From Bin87 sp965221295 (lineage in GTDB: Bacteria; Chloroflexota; Dehalococcoidia; Lucifugimonadales; UBA3495): a stretch of 64,000 nt of DNA. The DNA is taken from the NCBI GenBank assembly GCA_965221295.1, contig OZ244879.1, positions 620,001-684,000 of the forward strand, read 5' to 3'. Positions 8,367 to 17,185 of this stretch are shown here, one piece after another (the first letter of the stretch is position 1; the number at the start of each line of letters is the position of its first letter). A program made the translations under genes and the position numbers. A model generated the notes under the pieces. The model was not told where the DNA came from. It ran no database searches and saw only the letters and a program-made list of their open reading frames with translations.

Positions 8367-11300
8367 GTGGAGGCGAGGGCAACGAGCATGACGCAGCAGG
8401 TGAGCGGCGACCAAAAATCAAGCGACCCGAAATCATCGGCGCAGCGACGCATTCGAGACGCGATGACCGCGGCGGGCATCGCACAGTCCTATGGCGAACG
8501 CACCGGCGAACTGACCGACAACGCCCGTGTGGTGCTGCAACGGCGATACCTAGCCAAGGACCGGGAAGGCAAGGTGTTGGAAGATCCGGAAGGGATGTTC
8601 CGCAGGGTCGCGCGCAACCTCTCCCAGTCGGACTTGGAATACGGCGCCACCGAAGCCGAACGCCAGCGCGTCGAGGATGAGTTCTACCGGGTCATGCGTC
8701 GGCTGGAGTTTCTGCCCAATTCGCCCACCCTGATGAACGCGGGACGGGAACTGCAACAGCTCTCGGCCTGTTTCGTTCTGCCCGTTGAGGACTCTCTGGA
8801 CTCGATTTTCACCAAGGTGAAGCAGACTGCGCTGATTCACAAGAGCGGCGGCGGAACCGGCTTCGCCTTTTCTCGCCTGCGCCCAGAGGGAGACGTGGTT
8901 GGTTCAACCGGAGGCGTGGCCTCCGGACCGGTGAGTTTCATCAACGCCTTCGACGCCGCCACCGACGTGGTGAAACAGGGCGGGACGCGCCGGGGCGCCA
9001 ACATGGGCATCCTACACGTCACCCACCCCGACATCATGGACTTCATCACGTCCAAAGAGGACGGACAGCGCCTCAGCAACTTCAACATCTCGGTGGCGGT
9101 AACCGAGGATTTCATGCGTCGGGTGGAAAACGACCAGGCTTACGACCTGGTGAATCCTCGCACAGGACAAATCACCGGACAGCTCAACGCCCGCGAGGTC
9201 TTCGAACGCATGACTGAGCTGGCCTGGCGCACCGGGGATCCAGGCATCGTCTTCCTGGACCGTATCAACCGGGACAACCCGAACCCTCAGTTGGGGGACA
9301 TCGAAAGCACGAATCCGTGCGTGTCCGCCGACACCTGGGTGCAGACTGCGGATGGCCCGCGGCAGGTGGTGGAGCTGGTCGGCGTTCCCTGCGCCGTGAT
9401 GGTTGATGGCGAGGCCCACGACACTGGCCGGCAGGGATTCTTCCCAACGGGCGTCAAACCCGTTTTGCGGCTGGCCACCGAAGAAGGCTACAACCTACGG
9501 CTAACGGAGGACCACCCAACGCTTCGCGTGAACGCCGACGCTGGCGCCGGTTCCGGGCGCGCGTGGGTCCCCGCCCGCGACCTGCGACCCGGCGACGAGA
9601 TTCAGCTCCATGACCATCGCAACATTGCCAGCTGGCCCGGCCCGTATAGCGAGCGCGAAGGATACCGCATCGGCGCGCTGATGGGGAACGACGCCCTGTC
9701 CGAAAATCGGGCGCCGCTCGGTTTCGGGACGCGCCAAGGGTTCCCCAGCGGAACCGACCAGACGCACGGAGCCGCTCCCGTCATGGAACGAACCGCGGCG
9801 GCCGTCCAGACTCGCCATCGCCGCAACGCCCTCGATGGCTCCATGGACGCGCCGGGAGTATCCCAACGCCAGCCCGGCTTGGGCGCAGCGTCGCTACTGG
9901 CGCTGGAAGTGGGCATGGCCCCAGGACGCAAGACCATTACGCCGGCAATGGAGCGCGCCTCCAGCGACTTCTATCGCGGTTTCCTGCGCGCGCTCTTCGA
10001 CGCTGACGGAACGGTCAACGACGCGCCGGCGGATGGCCTCAGCGTTCGCTTGTCCTGGAGCGATGCGCCCTTCGATGCGTCCTTCCTTGAAGCGGCGCAA
10101 CGGATGTTGCTGCGGCTGGGCATAGCGTCGCGGCTGCGCAACCCAAGCCACCCGTCTGGCGCTGGGACATTGTCGGATGGCCAGCGGAACCCTGTCCCTG
10201 GCCCGATGGGAACCGAACCCGTAGGAACCAAACCCATGGGAACCAAACCCATGGAAACCAAACCCGAATTGGCTATTGCCGGCGAGAATATCGCCCGCTT
10301 CGCCGCGACCGTCGGATTTTCCGACGTGGACAAGCAGACGCAGCTCGTTGGATCGCTCGCCGCCCACCGGCCCGGTTTCAGCGAGGAACGCTTCGTTGCG
10401 CGGGTACAGTCGCTGCAACCGGACGGCTGCGAGGCGGTCTTCGACGTTCAGGTGCCCGGCGTCAACGCTTTTGACGCCAACGGCCTCTACGCCCACAACT
10501 GCGGGGAGCAACCCCTGCTGCCCTATGAATCCTGCAACCTGGGTTCGCTGAACCTGGCGCGGATGGTGCGGTACGACGGGGTCGGCGCCGAAATCGATTG
10601 GGAACGAATGTCGGAGGTTATCGAGACGGCGGTTCACATGCTGGACTGCGTCATCGATATGAACGACTACCCAATCGATGAGATCGCCGACATGAGCCGT
10701 CGGACGCGGCGCATAGGTCTGGGTGTGATGGGCTGGTCGGACCTGCTGATTCAGATGGGCGTTCGCTACGACAGCGAAGCGGCGCTGGAACTGGCCGAAG
10801 AGGTGATGAAATTCATCCAGGAGGAGACTTACCGCGCCTCTGAGCGACTATCCGAAGCGCGCGGCCCCTTCCCGGAATGGGAACGAAGCGTGTACAGCCG
10901 CGGCCCGAACCAGCGCCACATGCGGAACTCGGCCCCGGTCACCATCGCGCCCACGGGCACCATCAGCATCATCGCCGGAGCGTCCAGCGGAATCGAGCCG
11001 CTGTTCGCGTTGTCCTACGTGCGCAACGTGATGGACAACACCAGGTTGGTGGAGGGCAACAACTACTTCGAGGCGGTGGCCCGCAACGAAGGGTTCTACT
11101 CTGAAGAGTTGATGGAGCAGCTGGCCGCCGTGGGGTCATTGGAACATCTGGACGTGCCCGCCTGGGTGAAGGAAGTCTTCAGGGTCTCGCACGACATCGA
11201 TCCCCGTTGGCACGTCAAGATGCAGGGAGCCTTCCAGAAATATACCGACAACGCGGTGTCCAAGACGATTAATTTCCCACACGACGCGACGGTGGCCGAC

Positions 11301-12098
11301 GTGGCCGAGGCGTATCGCTCGGCGTATGCGCTGGGCTGCAAGGGAATCACGGTGTACCGGGACGGTAGCAAGGCCGAGCAGGTGTTGAGCACGGGCGCCG
11401 CCGACGAGGCGAACGAACCCGACGCCCAACTGTCTGTGTTGGACCAGGCGCCGCCCGGCCCTCGCGTTCCTCGGGGCCGCCCCCGTCAGATCAGTGGAGT
11501 CACCGAGCGGGTGCGCACGGGCCACGGCAACATGTACGTAACGGTGAATCTGGATGACGCCGGCCGTCCATTTGAGGTATTCGGCACTACAGGCAAAGCC
11601 GGCGGTTGCGACGCGGCGTTGATGGAGGCTGTGTCTCGCCTGGTTTCCCTGGCCCTGCGCGCCGGCATCGACAGCGGCGAGGTCACCAGGCAGTTGCGGG
11701 GCATCACCTGCTGCCCGGCGTGGGACGACGGAACCCTGGTGCGTTCGGGTCCCGACGCCGTGGCGATTGTCCTGGACAAGCTGACCGAAGGATTGGCCGG
11801 AGGAACCAACTTGCCGGACGGAGTTCAGCTAACGCTGGCCTCGGGACTCTCAAGCTACTCTCAAGATGCGTCCGACCCGCGCTCGTTCCTGCCTCCGGGA
11901 GCGACGGTAGGACGCAACGAGACGGGGTCGCAAAACGGCTACGCATCCGTGAACGGCAACGGCAGCGCCAATGGATACCACCTGGCGATGCCGACCGGGT
12001 TGGCCTACTCCCAGCGGTGTCCGGAGTGCAACAGCGGCGTGGCCAACCAGGAGGGTTGCCTGACGTGCCACTCCTGCGGGTGGACCAAGTGTGAATGA
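8367..12098 (+). CDS. nrdJ: Class II (B12-dependent) ribonucleotide reductase with an intein
   Basis: Reduces ribonucleotides to deoxyribonucleotides using adenosylcobalamin. GTG 8367 follows AGGGAGGAAATC. The 1243-residue precursor contains a 394-residue intein (residues 318-711); the mature host protein would be about 849 residues. Host motifs include SPTLMNAGRELQQLSACFVLP, the active-site block NP|CGEQPLLPYESCNLGSLNL interrupted by the intein between NP and CGEQ, the substrate-loop region SSGIEPLFAL, and CKGITVYRDGSK. The C-terminus has two CxxC pairs (CPEC, CHSC) plus a final C, the swinging-arm and zinc region of NrdJ. NrdR boxes lie upstream of the operon. Function depends on the intein splicing out, because it separates the active-site cysteine block from the preceding strand. 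Confidence 0.95.
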   Translation: MEARATSMTQQVSGDQKSSDPKSSAQRRIRDAMTAAGIAQSYGERTGELTDNARVVLQRRYLAKDREGKVLEDPEGMFRRVARNLSQSDLEYGATEAERQRVEDEFYRVMRRLEFLPNSPTLMNAGRELQQLSACFVLPVEDSLDSIFTKVKQTALIHKSGGGTGFAFSRLRPEGDVVGSTGGVASGPVSFINAFDAATDVVKQGGTRRGANMGILHVTHPDIMDFITSKEDGQRLSNFNISVAVTEDFMRRVENDQAYDLVNPRTGQITGQLNAREVFERMTELAWRTGDPGIVFLDRINRDNPNPQLGDIESTNPCVSADTWVQTADGPRQVVELVGVPCAVMVDGEAHDTGRQGFFPTGVKPVLRLATEEGYNLRLTEDHPTLRVNADAGAGSGRAWVPARDLRPGDEIQLHDHRNIASWPGPYSEREGYRIGALMGNDALSENRAPLGFGTRQGFPSGTDQTHGAAPVMERTAAAVQTRHRRNALDGSMDAPGVSQRQPGLGAASLLALEVGMAPGRKTITPAMERASSDFYRGFLRALFDADGTVNDAPADGLSVRLSWSDAPFDASFLEAAQRMLLRLGIASRLRNPSHPSGAGTLSDGQRNPVPGPMGTEPVGTKPMGTKPMETKPELAIAGENIARFAATVGFSDVDKQTQLVGSLAAHRPGFSEERFVARVQSLQPDGCEAVFDVQVPGVNAFDANGLYAHNCGEQPLLPYESCNLGSLNLARMVRYDGVGAEIDWERMSEVIETAVHMLDCVIDMNDYPIDEIADMSRRTRRIGLGVMGWSDLLIQMGVRYDSEAALELAEEVMKFIQEETYRASERLSEARGPFPEWERSVYSRGPNQRHMRNSAPVTIAPTGTISIIAGASSGIEPLFALSYVRNVMDNTRLVEGNNYFEAVARNEGFYSEELMEQLAAVGSLEHLDVPAWVKEVFRVSHDIDPRWHVKMQGAFQKYTDNAVSKTINFPHDATVADVAEAYRSAYALGCKGITVYRDGSKAEQVLSTGAADEANEPDAQLSVLDQAPPGPRVPRGRPRQISGVTERVRTGHGNMYVTVNLDDAGRPFEVFGTTGKAGGCDAALMEAVSRLVSLALRAGIDSGEVTRQLRGITCCPAWDDGTLVRSGPDAVAIVLDKLTEGLAGGTNLPDGVQLTLASGLSSYSQDASDPRSFLPPGATVGRNETGSQNGYASVNGNGSANGYHLAMPTGLAYSQRCPECNSGVANQEGCLTCHSCGWTKCE
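9318..10499 (+). mobile_element. Intein in nrdJ with degenerate LAGLIDADG endonuclease
   Basis: In-frame 1182-bp insertion encoding 394 residues. It starts with Cys (CVSADTWVQTADGPRQV, block A) and ends GLYAHN before the +1 Cys of the host, the His-Asn/Cys chemistry of class 1 inteins. Block B is visible as LTEDHPTLRVN and block F as VFDVQVPGVNAFDANGLYAHN. A homing-endonuclease-like centre has one good LAGLIDADG motif (FLRALFDADGTV) and a poor first one (IGALMGNDALSEN), so the nuclease may be inactive. Just before the C-terminal splicing domain are four 15-bp tandem repeats (MGTEP/VGTKP/MGTKP/METKP). Confidence 0.9.
10206..10265 (+). repeat. Four 15-bp tandem repeats inside the intein
   Basis: Four units related to ATGGGAACCAAACCC encode MGTEP, VGTKP, MGTKP and METKP. 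They fall in the region between the endonuclease domain and the C-terminal splicing domain, where inteins tolerate length change. Confidence 0.85.
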
Positions 12099-12136
12099 CC
12101 CTCCCACCGGGAGGCGAGGCCTGGAGAAGCGACCGG

Positions 12137-12162
12137 GAGGGGCGGCCAAAGCCGCCCCTCTC
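12137..12162 (+). terminator. Terminator after nrdJ
   Basis: A perfect 10-bp stem, GAGGGGCGGC paired with GCCGCCCCTC around a CAAA loop, lies 38 bp after the nrdJ stop. The following T-run is short (TCT), so termination may be weak. Confidence 0.65.
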
Positions 12163-12575
12163 TAAACTCAGCGCCGCTTGGCGATTGCTGGCAGCCGCAG
12201 GCGATACAATCGCCGGAACCCGGCGGCTACCAGATAATCGGCGGTGAGGGTTTTCGCGTCAGACTGGCGTCGCGACGTTCGAGAAGGCCCGATTGGACTG
12301 ACGACCGATCACATCGCCCGGCGAACCAGCAGAGCGACGCTGGCCATACGACCGAACTTCCACCAACGCGATTCCAGGCAATGCGATTTTAGGCAACGCG
12401 AATTTCAGGCAACGCGCTAATCGTAGGCTTTGGCCGATTCGCCAGCAACCTACGGGGCCAACCAGAGTTCCAGCGTATGGCATAATACCGGCTACAATCC
12501 GCATACCGGCTACCGTCCGCGTTAGCAATACGTCAAGAGCGCGCAGGCGGCGGGTCAAAGCAAACGTCGCCGTCC
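12163..12575. other. Gene-free interval with short tandem repeats before aroK
   Basis: No convincing gene on either strand. Four 15-16-bp units of the CAACGCGATTCCAGG type occupy 12364-12427, and an 18-bp unit beginning ATACCGGCTAC is duplicated near 12484-12520. A promoter for aroK is not obvious. A minus-strand frame across this interval is built from the repeats and is not annotated. Confidence 0.6.
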
Positions 12576-13124
12576 ATGTCTGCTGACAACATCATCCTGG
12601 TAGGGTTCATGGCCACCGGCAAGAGCCACGTCGGCCGCCTGATCGCCCGGCTGACTGGCCGGCGTGTGGCGGACATCGATGAAGAAATCGTGCGGCGGGC
12701 CCACAAACCCATCCAGGACATTTTCTCCCAAGACGGCGAGGCCGTTTTCCGGGCCATGGAGCGACACGCGGCCCTGACCCTGTGCGAAGGCGGCAACAAG
12801 GTGATTTCGGCCGGCGGCGGCGCTTTCGCACAGGAACTCACCCGTCAGATTCTACTGGAGAGCGGCACGGTTTTTTGCCTCACCGCGCAACCGGAAACCA
12901 TCCACCATCGCATCACGCGAGGCAGCCCGAACGCCGCGGTTCGGCCCATGCTGGCGGGCGGCGACCCTCTGGACCGCATCCGCGACCTGCTCCAGGAACG
13001 CGCCGAAGCCTACGCCCACGCCCACTATTCCGTCGCCACCGACGACCGCACGCCGGAGCAGGTGGCGGAGGAAGTCCTGCGCATTTTCGATCAGACCGCC
13101 TCGGGCTGCGATTCCAGTGGTTGA
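12576..13124 (+). CDS. aroK: Shikimate kinase
   Basis: Phosphorylates shikimate at the 3-hydroxyl with ATP, the fifth step of the chorismate pathway. The 182-residue protein is of normal length. The Walker A motif GFMATGKS lies near residues 10-17, followed by the DIDEEI shikimate-binding region, the conserved ISAGGGAF loop (substrate binding) and RPML in the lid with the adenine-binding region after it. No good ribosome site is visible before ATG 12576. aroB follows about 1.5 kb downstream on the same strand, but a Fic gene occupies the space between, which suggests an operon interrupted by an insertion. Confidence 0.93.
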   Translation: MSADNIILVGFMATGKSHVGRLIARLTGRRVADIDEEIVRRAHKPIQDIFSQDGEAVFRAMERHAALTLCEGGNKVISAGGGAFAQELTRQILLESGTVFCLTAQPETIHHRITRGSPNAAVRPMLAGGDPLDRIRDLLQERAEAYAHAHYSVATDDRTPEQVAEEVLRIFDQTASGCDSSG

Positions 13125-13128
13125 CGGC

Positions 13129-14649
13129 ATGATGATCGCCCACCAGTGGCAACCGATCACCCCGCTGTCAGAGGATTGCGGCTACGATTTTTCCGAAATC
13201 GACGCCCGGCAACGGCGGGGGACTGCCGTTCGCAGGATCTTTCAGGAAGAACGGCCCGACGCTTACCAAGCGTTCCTGGATCGTCTGGATCGTAGCGGGG
13301 CTATCGAAACCGGTAAGATCGAAAGGCTGTACATCCTGTCCGAAGGCACGACTAAAACGCTGATCGCGCGCGGCCTTTCGGCTGACTTAATTGAACACGG
13401 ATCAACGAACAAAGACCCCCAGGAACTGGTCAGAATTTTGCAAGACCATGTGGACGCTGCAACTGGAGTCTACACCGCAATCAAGGAAGGTCGGCCGATT
13501 TCACGCAGCGCGATCCGTGAGATTCACCAAGTCCTCACCAGAAACCAACCGACCTACGCGGCTGTTGACCAGTTCGGCAAGCAGTTCGACGCCCAGCTGG
13601 AACGCGGCGCATTCAAAAAGTTGCCAAACAACCCGACTCGTCGCGACGGGTTGATCCACGAATTTTGCCCACCGGAACAGGTGGATAGCGAGCTGGACAA
13701 CTTGCTGGAGTGGTACCACGATTACGTGCAGCGCCCCGATAGGTATCATCCGCTGCTCACGGGAGCATGGCTCCATCATCGCTTTACCCAAATTCATCCC
13801 TTCCAGGACGGCAACGGCCGAGTGGTCCGCACGCTGCTGACCTGGCATTTGGCCCGTGAAGGCTATCTGCCTGTAGTCGTGAAAGAGGCTGATCGAGTCC
13901 ATTACTTGGCGGCCCTTGAAACGGCCGACGCCGGCAACCTGCGTCCATTTGTCGAACTACTGACGCAGCTGCAATCGAGCGCCATATCGGAAGCTTTGGA
14001 TTTTGCTCTGGGGGAGGCTGACCCATCAGAACCAGTCGGCCTCGTTGACCAGATCCTGGATAATGTAGTCGCGCGGATCGAACGTGGGGATGCAGTCCGG
14101 GCGGCCCAATTGCGCGCGGCCAACACCATTGCTGCGTCACTCCGAGACACCGCTGGCGCAACATTGGAGACGCTGGGCAGCCAAGTCGCGACACGGTTGG
14201 GCGACGCGGGGCGAACCGTGGTGCCAGAGATCATCAATGGCGGCCCGGAAGAACGAGGATACTGGTACCGCCAACAAGTGATTCAAACCGCACGGAAGTC
14301 CGGTCATTGGGTGAATCTGAATGAATCCAGATTCTTCGTTAGGCTCGCCCTAACGCCGGAACCTCGGTATGGCCAACCGCGGCTAGTTTTCGTGATATCG
14401 CTGCATCACGTTGGGCGCAGATTGTCGGGGGTGATGGCGGCAACCGCATTCGCCACCGTTGAGCGTCAACCTCCGGACGCTGCTGAGTACGTTGCCGGGG
14501 CCGATGATCCGTCGTTCATGGACTGCACGTCGGAACCATTTGTCTTCACTGGAGAGGATGACCCCGATTCACTGACTGCCGACTTTGCTACATGGACCCA
14601 ACTCCAATTCGCCATCGCGTTGCGCGAGTGGGGCGAATACCTAACCTGA
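13129..14649 (+). CDS. Fic-domain protein (probable AMP- or NMP-transferase)
   Basis: Fic proteins transfer AMP or another nucleotide moiety to hydroxyl groups of target proteins. The catalytic motif HPFQDGNGRVVR (about residue 220 of a 506-residue protein) is intact, with the conserved His, the acidic residue and both glycines. Near the N-terminus SGAIETGKIERLY matches the SxxIE-type autoinhibitory helix found in many Fic proteins, so the activity is probably self-restrained. The C-terminal 230 residues are not recognised. ATG 13129 is chosen; a GTG at 13117 would overlap aroK by 8 bp. It lies between aroK and aroB, its reading frame looks less GC-biased than its neighbours, and the end of the gene is 35 bp from the aroB start, all consistent with horizontal acquisition. 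Confidence 0.88.
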   Translation: MMIAHQWQPITPLSEDCGYDFSEIDARQRRGTAVRRIFQEERPDAYQAFLDRLDRSGAIETGKIERLYILSEGTTKTLIARGLSADLIEHGSTNKDPQELVRILQDHVDAATGVYTAIKEGRPISRSAIREIHQVLTRNQPTYAAVDQFGKQFDAQLERGAFKKLPNNPTRRDGLIHEFCPPEQVDSELDNLLEWYHDYVQRPDRYHPLLTGAWLHHRFTQIHPFQDGNGRVVRTLLTWHLAREGYLPVVVKEADRVHYLAALETADAGNLRPFVELLTQLQSSAISEALDFALGEADPSEPVGLVDQILDNVVARIERGDAVRAAQLRAANTIAASLRDTAGATLETLGSQVATRLGDAGRTVVPEIINGGPEERGYWYRQQVIQTARKSGHWVNLNESRFFVRLALTPEPRYGQPRLVFVISLHHVGRRLSGVMAATAFATVERQPPDAAEYVAGADDPSFMDCTSEPFVFTGEDDPDSLTADFATWTQLQFAIALREWGEYLT

Positions 14650-14684
14650 CCGAGCAATACCCACCGCACATAAGGAGCGACGGC

Positions 14685-15788
14685 ATGACAACCAACGCCG
14701 ATCTCGCCGCGACCGTTCACCACTCCGGGGGCAGCTACCCCGTCATCGCCGGTTGGGGTGTCATTGACCGCCTGGGCGACTACATCAAGGATTTGGGACT
14801 GGGCAACGTCGCCTACATCATCACCGACGAAAACGTGATGCGTCCCTACGGCCGCAACGCCCAGTGGGCCCTGCAGCGGGCCGGCATCGCGGCGCACTGC
14901 TTCGTAATACCGGCCGGAGAGACGAGCAAGTCGTTCCAGCAGGCCCAGGAAATCTACGAATGGCTGGTGAGCCTGAAGGCCGAGCGCGGTCAGCCCATCA
15001 TCGCCATCGGCGGCGGAGTCTCCGGCGACCTGGGCGGTTTCATCGCCAGCACGTTCCTGCGGGGCGTGCCCTTCATCCAGGCGCCCACCAGCATGGCCGC
15101 CATGGTCGACGCCTCCATCGGCGGCAAGGTTGCGGTCAATCTGCCCCAGGCCAAGAACATGGTCGGCGCCTTCTACCAGCCCCGGGCCGTCCTGGCCGAC
15201 GTGCAGGCGCTCGCCACCCTGGGCAAGCGTGAGCTGTCGGAAGGGTGGGCCGAAGCCATCAAGCACGGACTCATCCTCGACCCTTCGCTGGTGGAGGTAT
15301 TCGAAGAACACGCCGAGGCGCTCATGGAAGTGGAACCGGAAATCTCCACGGAGGTCATCCGCCGCAGCATGGCGATCAAGGCCGACATCGTGAGCCAGGA
15401 CGAACGAGAGACGCTGGACATTCGCATCCTGCTCAACTACGGGCACACCATCGGCCACGCCCTGGAAGCCTCCACCGAGTACGGGCGATTCATGCACGGC
15501 GAAGGGGTGTCCGTGGGCATGATGGGCGCCGGCCGCATTGCCCGGGAGATGGGAATGATTGGCGACGACATCCTCGACCGGCAGCGCGAGATATTGCGTC
15601 GCTTCAACCTGCCCATAACCGCCCACGGCGTGGACATCGGGGCCATCCGGGGAGCCATGTCGCTGGACAAGAAAACCGTTGGCGGGGCCAACCGTTGGGT
15701 GCTGCTTGAGGACGTGGGTCGGGCTACCGTCCGCCGCGATGTCCCCACCGATATCGTTGACGAGACGCTGGCGTGGTTGACCGACTGA
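14685..15788 (+). CDS. aroB: 3-Dehydroquinate synthase
   Basis: Converts DAHP to 3-dehydroquinate using NAD and a divalent metal, the second step of the chorismate pathway. ATG 14685 follows AAGGAGCGACGGC, a strong ribosome site. The product is 367 residues, typical for AroB. Motifs: GGGVSGDLGGFIASTFLRG (nucleotide/substrate binding), PTSMAAMVDASIGGKVAVN, the metal-ligand block LSEGWAEAIKHG, and NYGHTIGHALE (metal-binding histidines). All key residues appear present. It is separated from aroK by the Fic gene. Confidence 0.96.
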   Translation: MTTNADLAATVHHSGGSYPVIAGWGVIDRLGDYIKDLGLGNVAYIITDENVMRPYGRNAQWALQRAGIAAHCFVIPAGETSKSFQQAQEIYEWLVSLKAERGQPIIAIGGGVSGDLGGFIASTFLRGVPFIQAPTSMAAMVDASIGGKVAVNLPQAKNMVGAFYQPRAVLADVQALATLGKRELSEGWAEAIKHGLILDPSLVEVFEEHAEALMEVEPEISTEVIRRSMAIKADIVSQDERETLDIRILLNYGHTIGHALEASTEYGRFMHGEGVSVGMMGAGRIAREMGMIGDDILDRQREILRRFNLPITAHGVDIGAIRGAMSLDKKTVGGANRWVLLEDVGRATVRRDVPTDIVDETLAWLTD

Positions 15789-15794
15789 TCCCGT

Positions 15795-16889
15795 TCAGCC
15801 TCCGCTGGCGCCGACCCGGTTGGCGCCGCGAATTTGCCGCAGTCTGGCCAGGCGGCGCCCGCGTCTCATCTGGGAGATCACTGCCGCCACCAGCAGCGCC
15901 ACAATGGTCAACGCCACCAGGCCCGATACTCCCAACAGCAGCAACTGCCCAATCTGCGCCAATCCCGCAGAGCCGATCCATCGCGCCAACTGGCCGATTC
16001 CCACTGCCACGCCAGCGTTGAGCACCGTAAGGCCGAACAGCCCCAGGATACGAGCCGAGTTCACGAACCGTGTGGCCAGGGCGCCTACCTGCGTTCCTAC
16101 TGAGGCGGCGGCGAACATGATGATGGCGATCACCGGGTCCACGTTCCCGCTCAGGGAGTACAAAAATGCCCCCAGCGTGCCGGTCACGATGATCTGAAAC
16201 AGGTCGGTGCCGATGGCCACTGCCGGTGGGACGCCCAACCCGTACACCAGAAACGGCATCAGCAGGAACCCGCCTCCGGCGCCCAGCAGCGCCGCAACGA
16301 ACCCAATCACCAACCCGGTACCCATCGGCACCAACGCCGACATTTCGACGATTCCTGCATTGGGGAACCCAGGCCGCAGGTTGATCGCCAGATTCCCGGA
16401 AAGGACGATTCGGCTTGGCCCCAAACGCACGCTTTGGAACCAACGGGGAAAGACTCCCAGATCCCGACTGTTGGGGCGGTAGCGCAGGCGTCGCAGCCAG
16501 TTTCCCACCATGAGGGTTCCCAAGGTCAGCAGCAGGGTGAAATACACGGCGCCGATCACCGGCCCGGATATGCCCGCGTCCTCCAGCATGGCATTCACCC
16601 GTTCCCCCAGGAACACCCCGGGAATCGTGCCGCAAACGATCAATACGGCCAGGCGAAGGTCAACGTTGCCCAGCCGCCGGTGCCGCAACGTGCTGGTTAT
16701 GGCCGTTCCCATCACCATCAGCAACCCAGTTCCCACCGCGTAAATCGTGGGAACGCCCAGCACCAGTAGCCCGCCAGTAATCAGGAAGCCTCCGCCGACG
16801 CCGAAGAAGCCGGTCATCGTGCCGACCACTATGCCCAGCAATGCCAGCAGGAAAGGGGATACCGCAACGTCGGCGATGGGGAAATACAC
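15795..16889 (-). CDS. TauE/SafE family sulfite or sulfonate exporter, membrane protein
   Basis: Integral membrane permease of the TauE/SafE family, which exports small sulfur-containing anions. The 364-residue protein has two homologous halves, each beginning with a glycine-rich turn: FFGVGGGFLITGGLLVLGVP (about 28-47) and LLGAGGGFLLMPFLVYGLGVP in the second half, typical of the family. About eight hydrophobic segments are visible, and a basic cytoplasmic tail (MRRGRRLARLRQIRG) follows. Its start lies 2 bp after the stop of a 61-residue membrane protein gene, so the two are probably co-expressed. It converges on aroB with 6 bp between the stops. The substrate cannot be told from sequence. 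Confidence 0.88.
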   Translation of the reverse strand: MYFPIADVAVSPFLLALLGIVVGTMTGFFGVGGGFLITGGLLVLGVPTIYAVGTGLLMVMGTAITSTLRHRRLGNVDLRLAVLIVCGTIPGVFLGERVNAMLEDAGISGPVIGAVYFTLLLTLGTLMVGNWLRRLRYRPNSRDLGVFPRWFQSVRLGPSRIVLSGNLAINLRPGFPNAGIVEMSALVPMGTGLVIGFVAALLGAGGGFLLMPFLVYGLGVPPAVAIGTDLFQIIVTGTLGAFLYSLSGNVDPVIAIIMFAAASVGTQVGALATRFVNSARILGLFGLTVLNAGVAVGIGQLARWIGSAGLAQIGQLLLLGVSGLVALTIVALLVAAVISQMRRGRRLARLRQIRGANRVGASGG

Positions 16890-16890
16890 G

Positions 16891-17076
16891 TTAGTTCCGC
16901 CGTCCGGTTCTACTGACGTTGAACGCCCGCGCCACCAGGGTGATGCCCCGGCCCAACAGATCCCAAAAAACGAAGAGGGTGACTGCCGTGGCCGCCATGG
17001 CTGCGATCACTATGATCGCCCACAACAGGGTGTGAGCCGTCAGAGCCACCAGAATCTCGGAGAAGATTGTGGGCAT
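16891..17076 (-). CDS. Small membrane protein paired with the TauE/SafE exporter
   Basis: Encodes 61 residues with one or two transmembrane helices (LLWAIIVIAAMAATAVTLFVFWDLLG) and a basic C-terminus (SRTGRRN). Its stop is next to the exporter start, indicating translational coupling. I do not recognise the family; it may be a small auxiliary subunit of the transporter, by context only. The ribosome site before ATG 17076 is weak. Confidence 0.6.
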   Translation of the reverse strand: MPTIFSEILVALTAHTLLWAIIVIAAMAATAVTLFVFWDLLGRGITLVARAFNVSRTGRRN

Positions 17077-17185
17077 CGGTGTCGCTCGGTTCGGGGCAAC
17101 CTAGACAGGGCAACCTGGAGTCGAGGGTGCGCCAAACCGATTGCGTCGTTGCGTTGGCAGGGCGGCCCGTGTACATTTACCTGAG

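Noticed and set aside
12259..12558. 99-codon minus-strand frame before aroK
   Set aside because: It consists largely of short tandem repeats and has no supported start or domain.
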